64,000 nucleotides of DNA from Apoda limacodes. Lineage: Eukaryota; Arthropoda; Insecta; Lepidoptera; Limacodidae. The position numbers were made by a program, and so were the translations under genes. Within the stretch, counting starts at the first letter, position 1; each line of letters begins with the position of its first letter. Of the stretch, positions 57,101 to 64,000 are shown piece after piece. The stretch spans positions 14,880,001-14,944,000 of the forward strand of contig OX291551.1 of NCBI GenBank assembly GCA_946406115.1, given 5' to 3'. A model generated the notes under the pieces. The model had not been told where the DNA came from and ran no database searches. It worked only from the letters and a program-made list of their open reading frames with translations.

Positions 57101-60100
57101 GTTGCAGTGAGTATTTCACATTGTTTTTAACTCCGTTTTTCTTCTTCATTAAACCTGTAAAATTAACAGGTTTTTAATATAAATAAATATATATAATAAA
57201 TAGTAATCTACTTTATATTGTTTGCATATAGTGTTTTGTACGTATTAAAAATGCCAACGTAACGTTAATTGACCAATTTTCCCGTAACTCTTTTACTATG
57301 CTGACACCTGTATAAAAGCAGTAACTGTGCATCTTTTAACTTCAAAGCAAAGCCAAGGACGAACAGTGTAAATATTTGCTAATAGCGATAAATAAGAGCG
57401 ATTATAATTTCTTTGAATGCTCCTGAGTAAGATTTGTTATAACGCTCAAAGTGTATGAATATTTCTAATATAACGCCTTTTGTTGCATAAAGACGTCCCT
57501 TAACACTAGTGTTACCAAAGTTCATGTTGTTATTGATATGGAACCCATAGAGTTACAAAGACAACACTAGCACCTTTTTAGACAAATAACCGCAAATAAG
57601 TTTCTACTTATAAATCATTTTGGACGGCGTATCGGCTGAAGGTTAGTTGAGCTAAGCAGCTGTTTTTTCGAAAAACCGTTGTTTAAAAAAACCGTAAACT
57701 GTATATAATAACGAAGTTGTGATAAAATAAAGTTCAGTACTTTCGGAAGTACTCGAAGTCCTACTGTTTAGCAATCACAAAGTCTTATTACACTCATTTA
57801 ATTCCGTGTATCTGTTTCCTTATTCCGTATAGCATCCAAAATATGTAATATAGATATAAAATGGAACTGTAAATTAATTACTTAGTAAAAAATTAATTAC
57901 GTAAAAATGATTTTTCAATGTTTGATTTTGTTAAAATTTTAAGTGAAATTGGAATCATTATTTGACTTCATAAAAATCAAAAACGATTAGGTATCTAAAA
58001 TGGTACCTATTTTTCGCTGTATACTGTTTGTTCTTCTTTATCTAATTCCAAATTGTGCATTCCAAAGCCGTGGTCATTCTTAATAAAATAAGTGTAAGAT
58101 TGTGGTAAAATATCAAAAGTAACTGTTAGAAAATATACATTGTTATTGTGACTAATTTACCTATGACTCCCATTTTGGGTATAAGTATCAGTCTGTAAAA
58201 CATTTAATTCATATTTATTTATATACATATATTGTATATGTTCAGAAGTAACCCATCTACACAAGTCACTTAATCTAGCAGTGCACAATTATTGCCTGAA
58301 AATTCATACACTAAGAGCATCACACATTATTAAACCGTTTCGGAAATAAATTACATATAATACTCTTCCTCCTCCTCCTCATACTGGCCCATCAGTAGAA
58401 ATTATTTGATTAAATACATGAATTCATACTTATTACCATACACGTTACAATGGGACATACAATTGAACTAGAAGGCAAAGCGATAGTTGGAGAAACGGAG
58501 AATATGAAATACTGTTTATTCAAACATTCAAAAGTTCCCGCAGATATAACTATAATCAAATTCCACGGCAACGAACCATAGCTTGCAGTAGCCAACTTCT
58601 TCACCATGAACAAGGATTTACCATAATAATCCCACGCTGAAAACCGACTTTAGTGTAGGCGGAGCTGCAAGCAAAAGCTTGTGTAATATATTTTAGCAAA
58701 TTGGAAGAAATCAAAGAACAGAATGTACACATTCATGTGTATATTTTATATATTTTTGCTTATGGAAGTAAGATTTTAACGTATTCCACATAATAAAAGA
58801 TTTATAAAATGAGTATTTTTATTTTGAGTACAGCTAAAAACTCCTTCACCGTGTTCAATGATAACATATGGAGACCAGAATACGGAGCGATTGGAGATCA
58901 ATTATATTTCTACAACAGTGGACAAGCTGGCATGTCGATAAAAGTGACAGAAAACAATAATTTATTTAAAGGAGCACCGGGTTTGCTTCAAAGGACAGGT
59001 TCGTGTTTAACATATAATCAAACTACTACTAAAAACAATTCAGTAGCACTAATGAATTTCCGCAAAGTATTATTCTTAATTCAATCCGCAACTTGAATAT
59101 GAATTTGAATTGAATAAGTTATCACTTAGTTTTTTTTTATGTATTCTAGGTGGAGTGATTGAATATAGATTAGAACAAAAGTCAAAAAGAACCTATTTTA
59201 GACATAAAACAATACCAAATCCTTATTTCACTAAAGAATTGAGGGAGGACGATTATTTAGGTAAGTAAATTTTAGAGTTACCAAGTAAACTATGAAAATA
59301 ACGTAAAAGATATTAGGATATCAATAAAGATACACCGAGAGTAACAAAATACCATTTTAATAGCGAAAGGTATGTTAAGATGCCTTGTCAGGCATGTTGA
59401 GAGAATGAAAGAAGATCTATAAAACGAATTTATCAGCAGAAAGTAAATACTTGGGTTGGTAAAAGTAGTGATTATCGAACGTAATTTAATTAAATTGACT
59501 CTATTCTCAAATGGTCAAAACGTGTATGAAAGCATTGATGCAAGCAGTTGAAGGACAAGAAGTGTGGTAAGATCTTAGAATGTGGGAATTCGGGAATATG
59601 CATGATGTCTTGTATATATTATATGATAAGTGGAATTTTTTTTTTAATGCTCCAGGGTACAGTGTCGAGTCAGGGATTTTTGATGATAGTCAAAAAGTAT
59701 TGATTGTAGCTGGAGCACCTCGTTCAAAATCAGGATATGGACAGGTAATTTAATGACCAAGCACTTGTTTTATGCACGTTGAGGCCGCTAAATAAAAGAC
59801 ATTCTGTGACTTTCGAGAAACAAGACTAAACTATTTGCAGAAACTCTGACTTTCGTGTTCCTGCAAAAAATTACGGATACATCCATTAGTATTCATAATT
59901 TCATAATAATTAGTTTCCATTTAAGACCGAAGTAGTTAGATTTCTTTTAATTTCTATGTGTCATGGTAGTGGATTTCTTGGCAAATAATATAAGAATACA
60001 AAATAAGAGTTTTAGTTAGTCCTTTCTTATATCAAATTAGTTTTTCATATGAGGTTTAAAATGATTATAGAGAATGCACTAAATTGAAATAAAAAATAAT

Positions 60101-63100
60101 AAATAACTATACTAACTAAAAAATAATAAATAAATAACTATATAAAAAATAATTAATAATAAATAAATATAAATATCGGCTGGTGTGAGTCGGAGTAGCG
60201 CACCAAAAGCTTTCGTACCTCCTCACAATTCACGAACACATACCACAATCAACCGTAAGTTATGTTCAGGTTCTGTTGCCTCAGCCATTGTTTGTCTCTA
60301 CCACAGGGGTACAAGCCCCTCCGTGGAGGAAGGAGGTTTGAGCCATATTTGCCATAATAATTGGTAGGTGAAGCTAGTAGCCAGTCGACTGTCAGAATTT
60401 TCAACCACGCGTTAGGTCTCTGACTTATTATTTGTTTAGTATGGGTTCAGTTTACACCAACCTAACAAACCAAAAGGACATTTAAACATTTCCCGCATCG
60501 AATACATAGTACCCAGAATCCCGATCCCGAATTTTACACAGAAGCAACCGGATTGTTGCTTGCGTTGATCATGCGTTCAAGCTCCCTAATAATTAACTGC
60601 ATGTATTCCTAATTTAAAACTTTAGTCGTAGCATTACGAAGCCTGCGCTTTTTGTAATTTATCGGCTTAGCCTTTGTTCTCTTCTCTGCAAGGGTATAAG
60701 GCCTTAGAACATAGACCACTATGCTGGCTTTGTGTGTGCTCTGACCACTTGACTGTCAGAATTTTTAAGCTACCGACTTGTTTTAACGACGTCTGTCAAC
60801 TATTACAAAAAATAGGATCGACAGTATACCGTTTCTTCTGGGGTTTCAAAGGACCTTAGAAAAATGTGCCAGTAGGCGGTTATCCATTCAGTTGACGTTG
60901 TTTAACTTCTTATATTGTTACCTAAGAAGCTGGGCCATGAGTTCCTCTTCTAATGTGTTTATTTTAGTTTTATAAAGAAATGTTAGTTTTGACATCTATA
61001 GTCCTTTTTACCTTAATACCATACACTGATTTCTATGTATTCGTAGGGTAGAGTAGTAGACAATGAACCACAATTTTTAAATCTGAAGTCCTAGACACAT
61101 ACATTATATTTGAATACACATCGTACAATTAAGAATCCAAATTAGATGAATCTATTCTTATACCATTAATTTTATTACATAAAACCTTCTTTTTTATTTT
61201 AAGTGTCTTCTGGTTTACTGTGTTCAGCCATACGGATACAATTAACCAATGAGGTAGGTTACATAGAACCATATATACAATGAACTATTCATTTTTGTAT
61301 GCTTATTTCGTTTATATATAATTGCAACATAGTGAGCAAAACAAGTATATGTTCATAAATAGTTTATGTAGACAAATAAAACAATCCAAATTGTATGTTT
61401 TTATTACTTTTTTAGGGTTCCTTACTCAGATGGTGCCAACGGAGCCCTTACTAAGACTACGCTCTCTGTATGTCTGTCCGTCTGTCCGACCATTTAAAGG
61501 CTCTATCTTTTAGACCGAAATAGGTAGAAGCCTGAATTTTTCACAGAATATGGATTATAATAGGGGATTATCTAACAAATAATAAAAAGTTAAAATTTAA
61601 GGCGGGTCTCCATACAAGAAACACAGTTTTGTTATCATTGCTATATCGTAAAAACAGAAAGACCTACAAACCTTAAACTTGCAGTAAATAACTGTCTGAA
61701 CTCTAAAGTATAACAACAAATCTCTCGTACGAAGGGTTCCGTACCATTATCTATAAAAATGGCAAAAAAAATCGCGTTTGTTGTATGGAAGGAAGAAGAA
61801 ATATTTGTTTTATTACAATTTAATTATTTATTTTTAAAGTGAATATATAACTAGATATTTTGTGAATATTTCAAGCGCCTACCTGTTTTCGTTATGAATA
61901 TCGAGCGAAAACGAGCAAAAAATTCACGTTTGTTGTATGGGAGCCCCCTTAAATATATTTGTTGTTATAGCGGCAACAGAAATACATCTTTTGTGAAAAT
62001 TTCAACTGTCTAACTATCACGGTTCATGAGATACAGCCTGTTGACAGACGGACGGACGGACAGCGAAGTCTTAGTTATAGCGTTCCGCTTATTACCCTTT
62101 GGGTACGGAACCCTAAAAACTGGCCAAATGTGAGACAGTGTGTTAAGTAAAGTCGGTAGAATTGTATCCAGCTTAGAAGAACTCATTCGGTGTATGTACG
62201 GGACATCAGTCGTATACCGCACCAGCAAAATTCTTGGGTGTGTGAGCGGGCCATTTTGACGCCCAAAAATGATCAGGCTGCAGCAATTAACTAATGCATT
62301 CTCTCGGAAATTGAGGGGAATGAAGTGGTCTACGCCTCTATAAACACTGTCGTCGAGCAAGATGACGCCACACATTATCCCGCGGAATTATTGAACTCCC
62401 TGTCAGCAAGTGGACTTCCAGCGCATACCATCAAGCTGAAGGTCAGTGTCCTGATTATGATTCTCCGGAACCTAATTCCTCCGAAGTTGTGTAACGGGAC
62501 CCGCCTTAAAGTCATCTCGCTCTACAGACACCATTGAGGCGGAAATTCTTACGGGTTCTGGCGTCGGCGAGGCAGTATTTATACCACGCATTCCCCTCAT
62601 ACCTCATAACTTCCCGTTCCAGTTCAAGCGCGTACAGTTCCCCGTGAGTGTTTGCTTCGCGATGACCATCAATAAGTCGCAGGGGCAGACACTGAGGGCA
62701 GCGGGTATCGACCTCAGGACGAGCTGCTTCTCACACGGGCAGCTGTACGTCGCTTGCTCCTGCATCACAAGTCCTGACTCTTTTTACATTTTGGTTGCGG
62801 AGTGCCAAACCGCTAATGTTGTTTATCGAGAAGTCCTATAAGTATGTATTTTTACCCTATTCTGTATTCTTTATTCATTATTTTCTCCATCTGCTTTAGT
62901 CACAACTAATGACTTCATTCAGCAGGCTGAAAATCACCACTTTTTGAAGGTCAATTTTACAGAAGACAGTCTCCCTCTGTTACTGCACTTCCTGTAGATA
63001 TGAATTGTAAAGAAGAAACTGGTAAACGAATGAAAAAGGTATAATCGTAGGTATTTTTGGTGCTGTATAGCGTTCATGCAGACGGCGTCGCGGGCAGCAG

Positions 63101-64000
63101 CTAGTACACAATAAAGTAATAGTAAATATAACTTACTTGTTTTTTTTCTTAATTTTTTATCACAAAAATTAAAAAATATTAATTGAGCGAGAGTCCGTAA
63201 CGACATCGGAAAGCGGCGCGAGGTAGAGGCTGTCTTTAAATGTGATGATTTGCAAGAAATGGCACCGTTGCGACCGTTTCCTTGTCTACCACTCTATCCT
63301 AAACGTTATTTATCTATATTGTATGGTATCACTAATTTTCCGTGTGCTATTATGAAGTTAGCCTTGGAATATAATTTTATCATTAATGTATTTTCCTTAA
63401 TTATCTCTACACCACACTACTGAAACAATGTATTACCAGATTATTTATTTATTTATTACATTTTATGTTGGGCCGTTGAATGGTTTAAGCTAAACGATAT
63501 CTTTATTCAATTGTTGTGCTTTATTTAATAACTAAGTCAGTGGTCACTTAATCGGTTCGGTGTCTGCCTCTTGTTTTGAGGGAATTGGAATCCGGCATTT
63601 TAAGCGTTTTTTTAAAAATTTCAGTCGATGAACTGTCTCTAATCATATGCGGAAGAGAATTCCACAGAATAGCTGCCTGAACAGAAAATTAATTATTTAA
63701 AAAGTCAGTAACGTTGCATAGTGATTTCAATAATTGTGAAGTAACTGGTCTCACAGATTGATTTAAACTATTTTTTATGACACTTTGGATTCAATAGATG
63801 GTCTAAAAATTAAAAAGATAAAAACAATTTTTGATTAAAATTAAATGGTGTTAAAATTTAATTATTTGTTAGGTTTTAATTTATGAACAAGTGGAACAAG
63901 AAATAGCCCCATTGAATATAAAAGCCAGCTTGTCTGGTCCTCACCTTGGATCTTATTTTGGTGCCTCACTTTGCTGTATAGATATTGATGGAGATGGAAT
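50962..64000 (+). CDS. Integrin alpha subunit, 5' half (runs off the window)
   Basis: Integrin alpha chains pair with beta chains to bind matrix. Their N-terminal half is a seven-bladed FG-GAP beta-propeller (family knowledge). Exons found are 50962-51140, 55781-55908, 56466-56548, 58834-58998, 59150-59260, 59656-59744 and 63873-beyond 64000. Propeller motifs are EYFGYSVLL-LRVGAPKAKS, MWFGATIATI, GQAGMSIKV then FKGAPGLLQRTGG, VAGAPRSKSGYGQ and YFGASLCCIDIDGDG (calcium loop). All consecutive junctions match in phase except between 56548 (phase 0) and 58834 (phase 1). There, the exon that should carry the (V)CAPR strand was not found. It is most like insect alphaPS-type chains, but I cannot choose between PS1, PS2 and PS3 groups. 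Confidence 0.85.
51570..51705 (+). repeat. CR1-type LINE 3' end
   Basis: Reads LLGFLKGRQRASDALGVTS then DRLRWPLTIKR, the C-terminal LKGRQR...RRWPLTIR signature, in DNA as gggtcggcaacgcgcg ... ggtggccgcttaccatc. 5'-truncated. Confidence 0.65.
51904..52455 (-). pseudogene. Tc1-type transposase, N-terminal part, catalytically broken
   Basis: Reads MASLTLEQRTVIIFHFEDG, a paired helix-turn-helix (SISAISRELNISRFTVRFW, ITEIIRRYEENGFTPTS) and a nuclear-signal-like hinge. The first catalytic region DWSNTIFINEKTF has Asn where the family has the first catalytic Asp. It then runs to GHIVPQNESGRI before ending; the rest of the DDE domain is missing. It complements the fragment at 22289 in extent but is a different, more distant Tc1 family. 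Confidence 0.82.
53057..54494. mobile_element. Foldback element, about 245-270 bp inverted arms, 9-bp target duplication
   Basis: The ends are ACCGGTGTGAAGTTAGC (left) and its exact complement on the right. Arms continue inward through GGCCGATTATAAACCGACC (GATTTTAAACCGACC on the right), TTTTAAATAAGAAACTATTT, GTGTCGTAAAACGTTTGAAG and AAAATCTGGTGACACT. Acagactta occurs exactly on both sides (53048-53056 and 54495-54503). The right arm has the 13-bp unit ggccgctaactta repeated. The loop carries tandem direct repeats of about 330 bp. No coding frame, so it is non-autonomous. Confidence 0.85.
53762..54241. repeat. 330-bp direct repeat inside the foldback loop
   Basis: Gcgacaaaatg ... ggccgctaatg ... 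ttttcgatatgctatcccca ... ggtcacaaagtgtcaccaga occurs at about 53762-53911 and again at 54092-54241. A further copy of the last phrase is at 53411. Confidence 0.75.
55781..55908 (+). CDS. Integrin alpha exon 2
   Basis: Acceptor TTTTTACAG. Reads LRVGAPKAKSRTSLQISPG then VVFRCPFKITQSYVTCEPVE. VGAPKA is the blade-1 strand of the propeller. Donor AAAG|GTACCT, phase 1. Confidence 0.88.
56466..56548 (+). CDS. Integrin alpha exon 3
   Basis: Acceptor TGCTTCCAG. Reads GIYQRFNLFSDHMWFGATIA then TISNDTLL. SDHMWFGATI is the family D-MW-GATI strand. Donor CTG|GTATTT, phase 0. The next expected residues (VCAPR) are not found nearby. Confidence 0.82.
56549..58833 (+). other. Integrin intron(s); one expected exon not located
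   Basis: A short exon of phase 0 in, phase 1 out is required here. I read all frames and found no convincing CAPR-type strand. 57999-58070 has a signal-peptide-like frame, and 58440-58760 has gene-like but broken frames (see separate entry). Confidence 0.5.
57999..58760 (+). pseudogene. Possible degenerate small secreted-protein gene
   Basis: A frame at about 57999 reads MVPIFRCILFVLLYLIPNCA, like a signal peptide. At 58440-58570 an open stretch reads GHTIELEGKAIVGETENMKY, then LFKHSKVPADITIIKF. Shifted frames near 58645 and 58705 read SVGGAASKSLCN and EEIKEQNVHIHVYI. The order (ITxI, VGG, HxHVYI) recalls secreted MBF2-type insect proteins, but frameshifts and stops intervene. The identity is speculative. 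Confidence 0.2.
58834..58998 (+). CDS. Integrin alpha exon (FG-GAP blade, GAPGLLQRTG)
   Basis: Acceptor TTGAGTACAG, entering with two bases of a codon. Reads NDNIWRPEYGAIGDQLYFYN, GQAGMSIKVTENNN and LFKGAPGLLQRTG. Family chains have GQAG-S and GAPG-W-G here. Donor ACAG|GTTCGT, phase 1. Confidence 0.85.
59150..59260 (+). CDS. Integrin alpha exon (after GAPG blade)
   Basis: Acceptor GTATTCTAG. Reads GGVIEYRLEQKSKRTYFRHK and TIPNPYFTKELREDDYLG. It holds the variable loop before the next blade. Donor TTAG|GTAAGT, phase 1. Splice phases on both sides fit. Confidence 0.85.
59656..59744 (+). CDS. Integrin alpha exon (VAGAPRSKSGYGQ)
   Basis: Acceptor ATGCTCCAG. Reads GYSVESGIFDDSQKVLIVAG then APRSKSGYGQ. 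Corresponds to the YFGY-V-SG-F strand and the GAPR strand of one blade. Donor CAG|GTAATT, phase 0. Confidence 0.87.
61409..62119. repeat. AGGGTTCCGTA dispersed repeat, inverted ends (711 bp)
   Basis: Begins tttttagggttccttactc and ends gggtacggaaccctaaaaac. Internal phrases are ctgtccgtctgtccgacc (left), gacggacggacggacagcg (right) and repeated gtttgttgtatgg. Non-coding. Common in Lepidoptera. Confidence 0.6.
62290..63104 (+). pseudogene. Helitron Pif1-type helicase C-terminus plus 3' terminus, relic
   Basis: Helitrons encode a Rep/helicase protein that moves the element by rolling circle (family knowledge). Split frames read YASINTVVEQDDATHYPAEL, PAHTIKLKVSVLIMILRNL, PPKLCNGTRLKV and then FAMTINKSQGQTLRAAGIDL-RTSCFSHGQLYVACS, ending VVYREVL-TAA at 62841. 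The last segment contains helicase motifs V-VI; the upstream frame has shifts. About 260 bp later, gtcgcgggcagcagCTAG precedes a T (63101-63104), the Helitron 3' end. The N-terminal Rep and most helicase motifs are absent. Confidence 0.8.
63438..63682 (-). repeat. Non-LTR retrotransposon 3' end, antisense
   Basis: On the minus strand, QAAILWNSLPHMIRDSSSTE then IFKKTLKMPDSN ends in TAA at 63548. It is the usual ORF2 C-terminus AA-LWNSLP-. An AATAAA-bearing 3' UTR and a TAAA-repeat tail (about 63438-63452) follow. 5'-truncated copy, strand opposite to the host gene. Confidence 0.7.
63873..64000 (+). CDS. Integrin alpha exon (calcium-binding blade), continues past the window
   Basis: Acceptor TTATTTGTTAG, phase 0. 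Reads VLIYEQVEQEIAPLNIKASL then GPHLGSYFGASLCCIDIDGD. The YFG-SL--D-DGDG is a full FG-GAP strand with the calcium loop. Cut by the window end. Confidence 0.88.

Larger units (their letters stand above)
59745..63872 (+). other. Integrin intron (4.1 kb), transposon-rich
   Basis: Holds LINE-derived repeat pieces (about 60185-60420 and 60680-60870, sharing the phrase gactgtcagaattttt/aa), a copy of the 31960 repeat (60504-60571), an AGGGTTCCGTA repeat (61409-62119), a Helitron helicase relic (62290-63104) and a LINE 3' end (63438-63682). No host gene is seen. Confidence 0.6.

Noticed and set aside
57316..57395. Frame NCASFNFKAKPRTNSVNIC as the missing integrin exon
   Set aside because: Looks superficially like the CAPR strand, but the AG acceptors give phase 1 or 2, not the required phase 0, and the frame stops without a usable donor.
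58440..58570. Open stretch GHTIELEGKAIVGETENMKY as an integrin exon
   Set aside because: No integrin motif, no phase-compatible splice sites, and an internal stop directly after it.

Overview
The window is a piece of an insect nuclear genome, almost certainly a moth or butterfly. The evidence is AT-rich DNA, long repeat-filled introns with GT/AG borders, and interspersed repeats typical of Lepidoptera: tRNA-derived SINE, CR1-, RTE- and Jockey-type LINEs, Helitrons that start TC and end CTAG, and the AGGGTTCCGTA dispersed repeat. There are no bacterial-type operons, RNA operons or CRISPR arrays. I could not run any search, so family calls rest on motifs read in the translations.

Layout. (1) 183-18691, plus strand: the 3' part of dachsous (ds), the giant protocadherin ligand of Fat. 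Eleven exons join with matching phases into 2492 codons plus stop, giving 19 cadherin repeats, a transmembrane helix and the conserved cytoplasmic tail. The 5' part lies left of the window. (2) About 19400-27460: intergenic transposon cluster with a hAT-type MITE that has an exact 8-bp target duplication, RTE and SINE pieces, a GC-rich Jockey-type retrotransposon joined to a Tc1-type transposase fragment, and a second hAT-like element. (3) 27503-38684, minus strand: a complete nine-exon SLC1/EAAT-type amino-acid transporter (528 or 554 residues, depending on start), tail-to-tail with ds. Its introns carry RTE, Helitron and LINE remnants. (4) About 38700-50960: intergenic region with a MITE, a CR1 LINE, a SINE nested in another repeat, and a second LINE relic. 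(5) 50962 to beyond 64000, plus strand: the 5' half of an integrin alpha subunit (signal peptide and FG-GAP propeller exons), head-to-head with the transporter. Its introns hold a Tc1 relic, a clean foldback element, a Helitron helicase relic and a LINE 3' end.

The three host genes all encode plasma-membrane proteins but belong to different pathways: planar polarity/Hippo signalling, glutamate uptake, and cell-matrix adhesion. Nothing in the sequence suggests that they are co-regulated.

The most notable items are: two foldback elements with arms of about 250 bp, one with an exact 9-bp target duplication; a non-autonomous Helitron carrying an internal minisatellite, plus a Helitron helicase relic with the same 3' terminus; the Jockey/Tc1 junction; and an EAAT-like transporter whose two hairpin-gate motifs are rewritten while the cation and substrate residues of TM7-TM8 are kept.
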